The position numbers were made by a program, and so were the translations under genes. A model generated the notes under the pieces. The model ran no database searches. It worked only from the letters and a program-made list of their open reading frames with translations, and was not told the DNA's origin. Positions 43,774 through 52,273 of a DNA stretch of 64,000 bases are shown here, in pieces (position 1 is the first letter of the stretch; every line of letters starts with the position of its first letter). The stretch comes from MTP4 sp052056915 (lineage in GTDB: Archaea; Halobacteriota; Methanosarcinia; Methanosarcinales; Methanosarcinaceae), in contig NZ_CP195119.1 in assembly GCF_052056915.1 (NCBI RefSeq), positions 1,302,001 through 1,366,000 on the forward strand, given 5' to 3'.

Positions 43774-45675
43774 TCAGATCCCGAGTTTCTGTCTCTTTTC
43801 CATGATGTGCTGTTCTATCCCGTCGGCTGCCTTTCCGGCGTCTTGTTCAACTCTAAGGACCCCACCTGTCACTTCCCGACAGTCTTCGGTCAGGAGTTTG
43901 ACAAGGTTCGGGCCTCCGGTGACAGTCGGGACGGGGTTTACGTAGGTGTAGAGCCCGAGTGCCAGGGCAAAGATGGCATCGATTGTGGCTTTCTGTTCCA
44001 TATATTCAGGGGCTGCTGCGGCAACCGGAAGGTCCGGAACAGGAGCCCCCAGGACTGCGGAGATGGCTCCGAGAAGGTCGGCAAGCCTCCCGGTGTCGGT
44101 GCAGGTCCCGTAACTGAGCACGGGCGGGACGCCCAGAGCTTCACAGACCGCTTTCAGGCTGTCCCCGGCAAACTTCCGGGCTTCGGGAGAGCAGAGGCCA
44201 GCTACCTGCATAGCTCCGTTCCCGCAGCCCAGGGAGAGGACCAGGATGTTTCGCTTGATCAGCTCTTTTACCACGGCAACACTGTGCGTGTCCTGCCCGT
44301 AGTCCCGCAGGGTCGTGCAGGAGACCATGCCCACCACTCCTTTAATAGCGCCGCTTTTTATGGCGTCAAGGAGGGGGTCGAGGCTGCCTCCCAGGGCGTC
44401 CAGGATGCTCTCGGTTGAAAAGCCGACTACGGCTTCTTTCATCGGAAGTTGTTTTACCCCTTCGATGGATTTTTTCCGTTCCTTGAAGTTTTCGATCGCC
44501 ATTTCCAGGAGCTTTGAAGCCTGCCTTCCAGCCTCTACAGGGTTATAGTTCAGGCGATCAGTGATGCCTTCGAAAGCCACGAGTTCGCTTACCGGCATGA
44601 GTTTGAACCCGTATTTTTCAGCGTAGAGGGGGGCAACGGGCAGGGAACAGTTCATGTCCGCGGCAAAAAGGTCCACAGCTCCGCTCGCAAACACGGCTTC
44701 CTGGGAAATCCAGTTACCCGTAAAGCCATAGAACACATCATCTTCCTCCCACCTCTGGATCATTTCCTGGCCTGTTTCTATGCTGGCAATAACCCTCAGC
44801 CCCTTTGCCCCTGCGGCTTTTGCCCTGTCCTGCCACTCCGGCTTCCGGGCAAGCTGGACCATGGCAAAACCAAGGAAGGGTTCGTGGCCGTTCGGGAGTA
44901 CGTTTACATAATCAGGGTCAAGCACCCCGAGATCGACCCGCATTGAGTGGGGTTTTGGGATCCCGAAGAGGATATCCTGACAGTACTCGTTTACTATCTG
45001 GCTCTGGTACGCCATTGCAACGCCCAGACGCATGGCCTTCAGGGCCAGGCTTACGTAGTACCCGTCAACGTTTGTCAGGCAGGAGCTTGTGGAAAGCATC
45101 ATTTCCCCGTAGATCCCTCCCGGGAATATCCCCAGTTCTTCCCACCTTTTCTTCCTTTCCGGAGGGGCAAGAGCCTCGACTATCAGGCTGGGTTCGTATG
45201 CCGGTTTGTTAAATTCCTTCTCCACGAATTCACAGAGCTTAAGGGCAATTTCCGCATCACTTCCCAGGGTTTCGATCCCCAGCCTACCCGCAAACGTCCT
45301 GAGTTTCTCCGGCTCTTTTATAGTGAAAGGGGTTTTGCCCTTTGCGGTTTCCCTGAGCGTCCGGATGGTCTGGTCCGTGTGATACTGGTAGGTGGATGTC
45401 CCCATCACGTTCCTTAGCAACATCATCCTCATTGCCATGCCGTCGGCGGTAATCCCGCAGACCCCTCTTTTGTCTTTGGCGGCATCCGCCCGGCAGGGGC
45501 CGTTGGAACAGAAGTCACAGCGGACGCCTCCCATACAGAACATGCACCGCTTATCCGGGTCTCCCCCCAGGCCCTGGGCTTCGTAGCGGTCCCAGACATT
45601 GGTCATGTTGTCCTGTTTAATTTTTTCGTACATTTTCTGTACGGATTCGTGATAAGAAATTCTCTCCTTATCCAT
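43774..45675 (-). CDS. cooS: Anaerobic carbon monoxide dehydrogenase, catalytic subunit
   Basis: 633 residues from ATG 45675 (MDKERISYHE). A TTG-started extension to 45720 is less likely. The N-terminus has the Cys set for the D and B clusters: C44, C47, C53, C56, C61 and C73 (CMFCMGGVRCDFCSNGPCR). The C-terminal half carries the C-cluster regions, for example LSLGCGNGAMQVAG and SYGTCTDTGR. It oxidises CO to CO2 at a Ni-Fe-S cluster. It is the single-subunit CooS type, not the CdhA of acetyl-CoA synthase. No cooF or hydrogenase gene is adjacent. Confidence 0.93.
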   Translation of the reverse strand: MDKERISYHESVQKMYEKIKQDNMTNVWDRYEAQGLGGDPDKRCMFCMGGVRCDFCSNGPCRADAAKDKRGVCGITADGMAMRMMLLRNVMGTSTYQYHTDQTIRTLRETAKGKTPFTIKEPEKLRTFAGRLGIETLGSDAEIALKLCEFVEKEFNKPAYEPSLIVEALAPPERKKRWEELGIFPGGIYGEMMLSTSSCLTNVDGYYVSLALKAMRLGVAMAYQSQIVNEYCQDILFGIPKPHSMRVDLGVLDPDYVNVLPNGHEPFLGFAMVQLARKPEWQDRAKAAGAKGLRVIASIETGQEMIQRWEEDDVFYGFTGNWISQEAVFASGAVDLFAADMNCSLPVAPLYAEKYGFKLMPVSELVAFEGITDRLNYNPVEAGRQASKLLEMAIENFKERKKSIEGVKQLPMKEAVVGFSTESILDALGGSLDPLLDAIKSGAIKGVVGMVSCTTLRDYGQDTHSVAVVKELIKRNILVLSLGCGNGAMQVAGLCSPEARKFAGDSLKAVCEALGVPPVLSYGTCTDTGRLADLLGAISAVLGAPVPDLPVAAAAPEYMEQKATIDAIFALALGLYTYVNPVPTVTGGPNLVKLLTEDCREVTGGVLRVEQDAGKAADGIEQHIMEKRQKLGI

Positions 45676-45817
45676 TTGTTTCTCGCCCTTTTTCAGTATT
45701 TTTGAAAATCCAGTTTTCAATCCAGATGTCAGCGTTTCACTCCCCTATAGTATACTTTTCAGCTTATTTCCGAAAATACCGGTTTTTTAAATAAAGACCG
45801 TTTTCACAGCAGTTTTT

Positions 45818-46156
45818 TCACAGCAGTTTTGTTTCGTCGGTCTGTCTGGGAACTTTTACCACAAGTACCCTGAATAAGGAATCACCTTCGTTCAGGAGAC
45901 GGTGAGGGATTTTTGCAGGACTTTCTATTAGCATGTCCCTGCTGACCTCTGCTTTTTCATCTCCCACCTCTACCGAACCTGTGCCTTCGAGGACGTAGAA
46001 GAAAACATCTACCGGAGTAATGTGTTTCTTCATTTTCTCCCCGGCCTTCAGTTCGATATGCATTACCTGCGCATGCTCGGTATCGTAGAGTTTGCGCACG
46101 CTAACGTTGTGAGGATTAGGTTTTTCCGGTGCTGACCTGACGTCGAGTATTTCCAT
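45818..46156 (-). CDS. Small cupin domain protein
   Basis: 112 residues from ATG 46156 with GGGGGGT about 6-8 nt upstream. A single conserved barrel cupin with HIELKAGEKMKKHITPVDVF and the second box (PAKIPHRLLNEGD) is seen. The His and Glu ligand pattern is partial, so metal binding is likely but not certain. It lies just upstream of cooS on the same strand, about 140 bp away; a role in the same process is possible. Confidence 0.85.
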   Translation of the reverse strand: MEILDVRSAPEKPNPHNVSVRKLYDTEHAQVMHIELKAGEKMKKHITPVDVFFYVLEGTGSVEVGDEKAEVSRDMLIESPAKIPHRLLNEGDSLFRVLVVKVPRQTDETKLL

Positions 46157-46184
46157 TATATTACCCCCCAAAGTAATCGTTTGG

Positions 46185-46320
46185 ATTTACGTGGTGAATT
46201 ATCGTGGTGAATTATCGTGGTGAATTATATCCTTATTGTTTAATAAATACACCGAACATTCAATTACAAACTAAATCAAAAGACAATTACAAACTAAATC
46301 AAAAGACAATTGTTTATAGG
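46185..46320. repeat. Short direct repeats in the cupin/LarA divergent region
   Basis: The word ATCGTGGTGAATT occurs three times in tandem (about 46187-46228), then CAATTACAAACTAAATCAAAAGA-type sequence occurs twice (about 46262-46310, given in part). They fill the space between divergent genes and may touch both promoters. Confidence 0.75.
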
Positions 46321-46372
46321 GATCGTGACAGGAATTTTTCAGAAATCTGAATTGAGTTATAATTTCAATACC

Positions 46373-46380
46373 GATTTATA
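46373..46380 (+). promoter_or_regulatory. TATA box of the first larA-like gene (leaderless)
   Basis: GATTTATA is centred 26 nt before the ATG at 46403. There is no Shine-Dalgarno motif. The spacing predicts that transcription starts at the ATG. The paralogue at 47866 has the same arrangement. Confidence 0.5.
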
Positions 46381-46402
46381 GGTCCGGGTATATTTTGCAG
46401 AC

Positions 46403-47677
46403 ATGAACCCGAGCACTAAAATTAGAAAAATAGATCTTCCTTTCGGAAACGGAGTGATTGAACTCAAAATTCCTGAAAAGAACCTCTCTGAACTCATCCT
46501 GCCCTCAGAACCCGAAACCAGGGAAGATGAAAGTTACATAGTCAAAAAAGCCCTTCTGGACCCAATAGGAAGCAGTCGTCTTTCAGAGCTTGTAAATCCG
46601 GAGTCCCGGATCGCAATCATCGTAAGTGATATAACCAGACCTACTCCTTCTGCAAAGCTTCTCCCCCCTCTCCTTGAAGAACTCCGGCTCGGAGGGGTCA
46701 GGGATGATAATATAACTATCGTTTTTGCCCTGGGCCTGCACCGGAAACAGACCGAAGAAGAGTGCAGAAAGCTTATTGGGGATGAAATCTTCGAAAACTT
46801 CCGCTGCATCCAGCACGACAGGGAACGCTGCAGGCATCTAGGGGAAACCAGTTTCGGGACCCCGGTAGAAATTTTTGAAGAGGTCCTGGACGCAGACCTT
46901 ATTGTCGGGACCGGCACCATCGAGTTCCATTACTACGCCGGCTACGGTGGGGGAGGAAAGTGCATCCTGCCAGGGGTCAGTTCGGAAAGGGCCGTGCTTT
47001 CGTTCCACAGTTTTTACAGCAAACTCTTTGAAGGCGACCCTCTCTCCGGAAGGGTTAACAGCCCGGCAAGGCAGAACATCGAGGAAGCCGCAAAAATAGC
47101 GGGTCTTGGCTTTATCCTGAACACGGTAATCGACAGCAAGAAAAGAATCGTAGCTGCGGTTTCAGGGGACTTCATCAAAGCCCACAGGAAAGGTGCAGAG
47201 TATGTGGATACCATGTACAAGGTGCCGGTGGAACCTGCTGACGCTGTCATTGCCTCCTGCGGCGGCTTTCCCAAGGACATAAATCTCTACCAGGCGACAA
47301 AAGCCCTGGAAAACGCCGTAGCTGCAGTAAAAACGGGAGGCTCAATAGTGCTTGCAGCCGAATGCCCGGAGGGGCTCGGGAATAAGGTTTACGAGTGCTG
47401 GAGCAGGGAGTGTAAAAGCCCGGATGAGGCTGTTGAGAGGTTCAGGGAAAATTTCGAGTTCGGAGGGCATAAGAGTGCAATTGTCGGAAAGGCGGCAAAA
47501 GAGTTCAGGCTTTATATGGTCTCGAAACTTTCCGAAGAAGAGTGCAGGAACACTTTCTTTACCCCGGTCGGAACCGTGCAGGAAGCCCTGGAAATAATTC
47601 TCGCTGAAAATCCGGAAGCCAGAATTCATGTGATGCCCGACGGGGGGAGGACGCTTCCGGTCAGAAAGGAAACCTGA
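46403..47677 (+). CDS. LarA-family (nickel-pincer) protein 1
   Basis: 424 residues of the lactate racemase LarA (DUF2088) family. The segments that hold the catalytic and nickel-pincer ligands in characterised LarA are present: SDITRPTP, GLHRKQTEEE (first catalytic His), EFHYYAGYGGGGK (second His and the cofactor Lys) and SFHSF (the His that binds Ni). Archaeal members may act on other 2-hydroxy acids, so lactate racemase is not claimed. The larB, larC and larE cofactor genes are not in the window. It is followed by a paralogue 189 bp on. Confidence 0.85.
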   Translation: MNPSTKIRKIDLPFGNGVIELKIPEKNLSELILPSEPETREDESYIVKKALLDPIGSSRLSELVNPESRIAIIVSDITRPTPSAKLLPPLLEELRLGGVRDDNITIVFALGLHRKQTEEECRKLIGDEIFENFRCIQHDRERCRHLGETSFGTPVEIFEEVLDADLIVGTGTIEFHYYAGYGGGGKCILPGVSSERAVLSFHSFYSKLFEGDPLSGRVNSPARQNIEEAAKIAGLGFILNTVIDSKKRIVAAVSGDFIKAHRKGAEYVDTMYKVPVEPADAVIASCGGFPKDINLYQATKALENAVAAVKTGGSIVLAAECPEGLGNKVYECWSRECKSPDEAVERFRENFEFGGHKSAIVGKAAKEFRLYMVSKLSEEECRNTFFTPVGTVQEALEIILAENPEARIHVMPDGGRTLPVRKET

Positions 47678-47835
47678 AGCAGGAAAGAAATTTTGCAGTC
47701 CGGAAAGAATTCTGAGTATCAGTTTACCGCATACTTATTGTTAACCGGACAAGTATTGTTAACTTTCCAAATCATTGGTTACTGCATAAGATTTCATAGG
47801 TATTGCTGATCTCCAGCGTATGTTTACCTATATCA

Positions 47836-47846
47836 TTTTATATTAT
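47836..47846 (+). promoter_or_regulatory. TATA box of the second larA-like gene (leaderless)
   Basis: TTTTATATTAT is centred about 26 nt before the ATG at 47866, with no Shine-Dalgarno motif. It implies a separate, leaderless transcript for the second paralogue. Confidence 0.5.
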
Positions 47847-47865
47847 CAGGATATTCCTTCCGGAC

Positions 47866-49131
47866 ATGAACATGAAGACAAATGTAAAAAAGATTAAACT
47901 CGCTTTCGGCAGCGAGAAACTTGAGCTGGAGGTTCCGGAAAAGAACCTCTCCAGCATCATAATGCCCTCGGAACCAGAAAAACGGGAAGAGGGAGCTTTT
48001 TTAATCAAAAAAGCGCTTGAAAACCCCATAAAGAGCAGGCGCCTTTCCGAGATTGTAAACCCGGAATCAAAGGTTGCGGTTATTGTAAGCGACGTTACCC
48101 GCCCGACCCCCACTGCAAAGCTGCTGCCCCCCCTCCTCGAAGAGCTTTATCTCGGAGGAGCAAAAGCCGAAAACATTACAATCATATTCGCCCTTGGCCT
48201 GCACAGGCGGCAGACCGAAGAGGAATCCCGAAAACTGGTCGGGGACGAAATTTACGGGAAAATCCGCTGCATCCAGCACGATACGAGCAGGTGCAGGCGT
48301 GTAGGGGTTACGAGCCGCGGGACGCCTGTAGAGGTTTTTGAAGAAGTGCTTGATTCCGATGTGGTCGTCGGGACCGGTGGTATTGAGTTCCACTATTATG
48401 CGGGGTACAGCGGTGGGGCCAAATCCGTTCTCCCCGGTGTGAGTTCGGAAGCCTCCGTGCTTACAAACCACAAACTGATGATCGAAGAAAAGGCGGTTTC
48501 CGGAAGAATTGACAGCCCTGTCAGGCAGGACATGGAAGAAGCCGTAAAAATCGCGGGACTCGACTTCATCCTGAACGTGGTGCTCGACAGCAAGAAAGGA
48601 ATCGTTGCTGCCGTTGCAGGGGACTTTATCGAAGCCCACCGCAAAGGAGTCGAAGCCGTGGACACCATGTATAAGGTCCAGGTCGAGCCCGCAGACGCCG
48701 TCATCGTCTCCTGCGGAGGTTATCCCAAAGACATCAACCTCTACCAGGCCAACAAGTCCCTTGACAACGCCACCCAGGCCGTAAAAGACGGTGGCTCCAT
48801 CATCCTGGTCGCCGAGTGCTCCGAAGGTATCGGGAACCAGATCTACGAGTGCTGGAACAAAGAATGCAAAACCCCGAACGAGGCAGTCGAACGTTTCAAA
48901 CGTTGTTTCGAGTTCGGTGGGCACAAGAGCGCCATTGTGGCTAAAGCCGCAAAAAAGTTCAAACTTTACCTGGTCTCAAAGCTCCGGGAGGAAGATACCA
49001 GGGATGCCTTTTTCACCCCGATGGGAAGTGTCCGGGAAGCCCTTGAAGAAGTCCTTTCCAAAAATCCTGACGCAAAAATCCACCTGATGCCCCACGGCGG
49101 GCAGACCCTCCCGGTGAGAAAAGAGGAGTGA
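47866..49131 (+). CDS. LarA-family (nickel-pincer) protein 2
   Basis: 421 residues from ATG 47866 (MNMKTNVKK); an in-frame ATG at 47803 would lie upstream of the promoter. It is highly similar to the neighbour along its whole length. SDVTRPTP, GLHRRQTEEE, EFHYYAGYSGGAK and TNHKLM retain all the ligand positions. The small differences around the substrate pocket suggest the two have different substrates or expression. A polypyrimidine tract follows 70 bp downstream. Confidence 0.85.
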   Translation: MNMKTNVKKIKLAFGSEKLELEVPEKNLSSIIMPSEPEKREEGAFLIKKALENPIKSRRLSEIVNPESKVAVIVSDVTRPTPTAKLLPPLLEELYLGGAKAENITIIFALGLHRRQTEEESRKLVGDEIYGKIRCIQHDTSRCRRVGVTSRGTPVEVFEEVLDSDVVVGTGGIEFHYYAGYSGGAKSVLPGVSSEASVLTNHKLMIEEKAVSGRIDSPVRQDMEEAVKIAGLDFILNVVLDSKKGIVAAVAGDFIEAHRKGVEAVDTMYKVQVEPADAVIVSCGGYPKDINLYQANKSLDNATQAVKDGGSIILVAECSEGIGNQIYECWNKECKTPNEAVERFKRCFEFGGHKSAIVAKAAKKFKLYLVSKLREEDTRDAFFTPMGSVREALEEVLSKNPDAKIHLMPHGGQTLPVRKEE

Positions 49132-49200
49132 AAAAGGAAAAACCGGAAAGGAGAAATGAATTAAAAATAATCGGAAAAAGAATCTTTATAAGTTCTATAA

Positions 49201-49333
49201 TTTTTTTCTTTTTCTTTTTCTTTTTCTTTTCCTTTTCTTTCTTCTTTTCCTTTTCTTTCTTCTTTTCCTTTTCTTTCTTCTTTTTCCCTTCTTTCTTCTT
49301 TTCCTTTTCTTTCTTCTTTTTCCCTTCTTTCTT
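49201..49333 (+). repeat. 133-nt pure polypyrimidine tract
   Basis: Not one purine occurs on the plus strand over 133 nt. The pattern is TTCTTTCTTCTTTTCC-like with a roughly 27-bp higher-order period. On the minus strand it is polypurine and lies just beyond the 3' end of the COG0523 gene. Such tracts can adopt triplex DNA. Confidence 0.95.
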
Positions 49334-49441
49334 GAATTGTCACCTGATCGTAGATAAGAATGGAACCTGATTGATCACTCTTACTACTTCATTGATACCA
49401 GGATTTCCTTGCCAAAAATGAAAATATAGAGTTTCTTATTT

Positions 49442-50455
49442 TTACGCTTCTTGCTCTTTAATTATACAGGATTCAAATTCTTCTTGAAGCAATTTTCCAT
49501 CAATGCTTCCTGCTTTTCCGATAGCAACGATCTGTGTACGGGGGGTTCTTCCGTTCCATTCATCTATTAGTTCCACATCAGCCCTCCTGCCAACGACCTG
49601 AAGCACTGCACGTTTTTCCGGAGTTTCCGTAGAATAAACAATTCCTTTGCATCGGTAGATGTTTTCAGGAAGCCTTTTACGGATCATTTTCTCAAGTGCA
49701 ATGAGTGAAATGGGTTCATCAGACTCATAACTCCAGGTGCTGAATGTATTGTTTGCATCAAAAGAATGGTCGTGACAATGGAGACTCACATTTTCAAGGT
49801 CCATGCATCCAGGTCCATATTTTTTTGGATCAAAACGTCCGACGGCAAAAAGAATTTCCATAGGTACATCGCAATATTTTGCTTCCACGATACGAACCCT
49901 GTTCATGCGTTCATCGATCCATTCTTTGATTCTGGTTACCTGTGTGCTGTCTACAAGATCAACCTTGTTCAGGACAACCATGTCAGAGAATCCGATCTGC
50001 CGCAGTTTGAGCTCGGACAGCATGGGATATTCGGGATGTGCAAAGACCTGCTCGGCATCTACTACGCAGATGACACTATCGAGGCGAATACTGTCACGAA
50101 ACTTAGGATCGTTGAATGTAACAAAGATGCCTGTTGGCTCTGCGATTCCGCTTGCTTCAAGCAGGATGTACTCGACAGGCTCGGGCCTTTCAAGAAGCTT
50201 GACTATCGACTCAATTAGGTCATCCCGTATCTGGCAACATATACAACCGTTTGAGAGGCTGATGATATCGGATTGCACTCCGACAATAAGGTCTGCATCA
50301 ACATTGATGCTGCCAAAGTCATTCACCAGAACTGCAACTTGAAGGCCGTGATCCCCGTTAAGGATACGGTTGAGAAGTGTTGTTTTCCCTGCCCCAAGAA
50401 ATCCGGTCAGAATTGTAATCGGAACGGTTTTATTCTCATTACTGACAATTTCCAT
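49442..50455 (-). CDS. COG0523 (CobW/G3E) metallochaperone GTPase
   Basis: 337 residues. P-loop GFLGAGKTT (18-26), the metal-binding motif CICC (71-74), NKVDLVD near 161, and a C-terminal CobW_C domain. These GTPases deliver Zn, Ni or Co to target proteins. Its metal cannot be read from sequence, but the neighbours include Ni enzymes and a Ni/Co importer. Unlike most genes here it is flanked on both sides by pyrimidine-rich repeats. Confidence 0.9.
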   Translation of the reverse strand: MEIVSNENKTVPITILTGFLGAGKTTLLNRILNGDHGLQVAVLVNDFGSINVDADLIVGVQSDIISLSNGCICCQIRDDLIESIVKLLERPEPVEYILLEASGIAEPTGIFVTFNDPKFRDSIRLDSVICVVDAEQVFAHPEYPMLSELKLRQIGFSDMVVLNKVDLVDSTQVTRIKEWIDERMNRVRIVEAKYCDVPMEILFAVGRFDPKKYGPGCMDLENVSLHCHDHSFDANNTFSTWSYESDEPISLIALEKMIRKRLPENIYRCKGIVYSTETPEKRAVLQVVGRRADVELIDEWNGRTPRTQIVAIGKAGSIDGKLLQEEFESCIIKEQEA

Positions 50456-50469
50456 ACTCTCCCCTGCTT

Positions 50470-50650
50470 CTTCTTTTCCCTTCTCTTTCTCTTTCTTACA
50501 TTTCCCCGCTTCTTCTCTTTCTTAATTCTTCTCTTCCCCACTCTTTCTCTTTCTCTTTCTTACATTTCCCCGCTTCTTCTCTTTCTTAATTCTTCTCTTC
50601 CCCACTCTTTCTCTTTCTCTTTTTCTTTCTTACTTTTCCCTGTTTCTCAT
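50470..50650. repeat. 64-bp pyrimidine-rich tandem repeat
   Basis: TTACATTTCCCCGCTTCTTC starts at about 50496 and again 64 bp later; a third partial copy begins near 50630 with a 6-bp insertion. It covers the 5' leader side of the COG0523 gene, which on the mRNA would be purine-rich with many AGGGGA- or GGAAGA-like words. Confidence 0.85.
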
Positions 50651-50724
50651 CTTCCCCGAAACGCTTTTATTTCCGCCTATAGCCGGAAAACGCTTCTAAA
50701 AAATGAAATTGTTCCGTGATGGAA

Positions 50725-52002
50725 TTACGGATTGGGTTTTTTCCGTGCTGCCGTCATCTTCTCAAGGTCCACCTTCATACCCTCCGGTATCTTGACAAAG
50801 GGTTCTCTGAAAACATCCGGAGGATACCATATTTTGGGGTCAATTTCCAGGTCTCTCGTGTATTGTTCCTGCTGGTCTTCACGCGGTATCCTGGGTTTGG
50901 GAATTTCGAGTTCTTTAGGGATCTTTCCTTTGAAGAGTTCTGCCGGATCAGGTTGAGACATCCCGGTATCTTCCGGAATCACGGCTTTTCGAGCCCATAT
51001 TGCATCTTTTGTGACATTGACGACCATGACATCAGGCGCTCCAAACACAAACAGACCGTCCCAGTGAGCACGAATTCCGGCTATAACTTCGTTTACCGTA
51101 CTTTCATCGTACTCCATATGTGTAACCATCCCGATTCGCGGGTTGACCTCTTTCATAAGGTGACCTGCAGCATAGTGGGGTGTGTGGTGAATGTCGATTG
51201 TATAGTTGTAAAGCCAATCCGGAATTCCATACTTGAGTGATACCAGATTTCCTATGTCAGTCTGGCATTCGGTCACAAAAACATCAACATTTTTGGAGTA
51301 TTTGGCTGTCAGTTCATCGGCTCTTCCGTCTCCTGTCCAGACGAATGAAAGCCCGTTCCAATCCAAACGGTATGCTGAGGCACCATCTTTGGCATGGGAA
51401 CGCCTCCAGTGACGGATTGTGACCCCGTTCTTGTCGTAACAAATCCCGTTTTCATCTTTCCAGTCAAATTCATTGACCTCTACTTCATATCCATCGCCAA
51501 TGGGACATGCATCAAAAGCCTCAAGATGCCATTTAAGCATCTTTTTCATCCCTTCAACCATAGCTCGTGTTCCAAGTTCTGGAGTGCGCCCCGAAGGTCC
51601 GTGAACTCGTAATGGTTTCCATCTTCCGGCCCAGGCAGAGAAGGGCAGAAGGTAGGAAAGGTCATGGTAATGGTCAATATGCAAATGTGTAATGAAAATA
51701 TCATTAACAACCTGAACCGGGATTGCCATTCCAAGAATGTTTTTCACGCACCCCGGACCGAAGTCAAAGAAAAATCTCTGTCCATCTCCAAGTTCAACCA
51801 TGATGCATGTTCCTGCCTGATTACGCCGTGGTGGAAATGGACAACTCCCGATAAACGAAATCCTCATCTCATCCGGCCCAAGCTTTTCACTATTCGGGTA
51901 GTAGTTATTTCTGTTCCCCACACTTGGGGTTGGCCTGAAATAAGGTGGAAGTGTGATCCCACCCCCAGGTGTCCCTCCATATGGATTTACTGGCATTTCC
52001 AT
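50725..52002 (-). CDS. Metallo-beta-lactamase-fold hydrolase, GntH-like
   Basis: 425 residues. The metal motif THLHIDHYHDL (H106, H108, D110, H111) and later WTGDGRADE and a C-terminal VTHMEYDE complete a metallo-beta-lactamase site. The distinctive core (RHWRRSHAKDGASAYRLDW, FVTECQTDIG) resembles a bacterial group that includes GntH of the guanitoxin pathway, as I recall it. No other guanitoxin gene is present, so the activity is unknown. No signal peptide is seen, and the N-terminal Pro/Gly-rich 25 residues are odd. Possibly acquired from bacteria. Confidence 0.65.
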   Translation of the reverse strand: MEMPVNPYGGTPGGGITLPPYFRPTPSVGNRNNYYPNSEKLGPDEMRISFIGSCPFPPRRNQAGTCIMVELGDGQRFFFDFGPGCVKNILGMAIPVQVVNDIFITHLHIDHYHDLSYLLPFSAWAGRWKPLRVHGPSGRTPELGTRAMVEGMKKMLKWHLEAFDACPIGDGYEVEVNEFDWKDENGICYDKNGVTIRHWRRSHAKDGASAYRLDWNGLSFVWTGDGRADELTAKYSKNVDVFVTECQTDIGNLVSLKYGIPDWLYNYTIDIHHTPHYAAGHLMKEVNPRIGMVTHMEYDESTVNEVIAGIRAHWDGLFVFGAPDVMVVNVTKDAIWARKAVIPEDTGMSQPDPAELFKGKIPKELEIPKPRIPREDQQEQYTRDLEIDPKIWYPPDVFREPFVKIPEGMKVDLEKMTAARKKPNP

Positions 52003-52273
52003 TCTTTATCCCCCAACTATTAAGTATGTGACTTTAAATATTTTAAAAAAATTATGATATTCTTTAGAATGCTAGGCGTTTTTTTTGAATTGTTTTATTT
52101 ATTTAAATATATTTATTTGGATTTATACATTGTCAGTAAATATATATGTAACAAGCAAAGGGAAAGCGATTTTTAAAAACACTGTTTTATGTGAGGGGTC
52201 AATTCAAAAAAAAAGAAAGGAAGAATAAAAAAGAAAAAAAGAAGGGGATGATTTGCCCTGAAAGGTAGCCTGC
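52003..52273. other. Intergenic, likely promoter of the hydrolase gene
   Basis: AT-rich; the minus strand has TTATATATTTACTG-like and AATAAATATATTTAAATAAA sequence within 150 bp of the hydrolase start. A purine run (AAAAAAAAGAAAGGAAGAA) lies near 52207. No gene is seen. Confidence 0.4.

Noticed and set aside
49161..49343. 60-codon Lys/Glu-rich minus-strand ORF
   Set aside because: It translates the polypurine strand of the pyrimidine tract.
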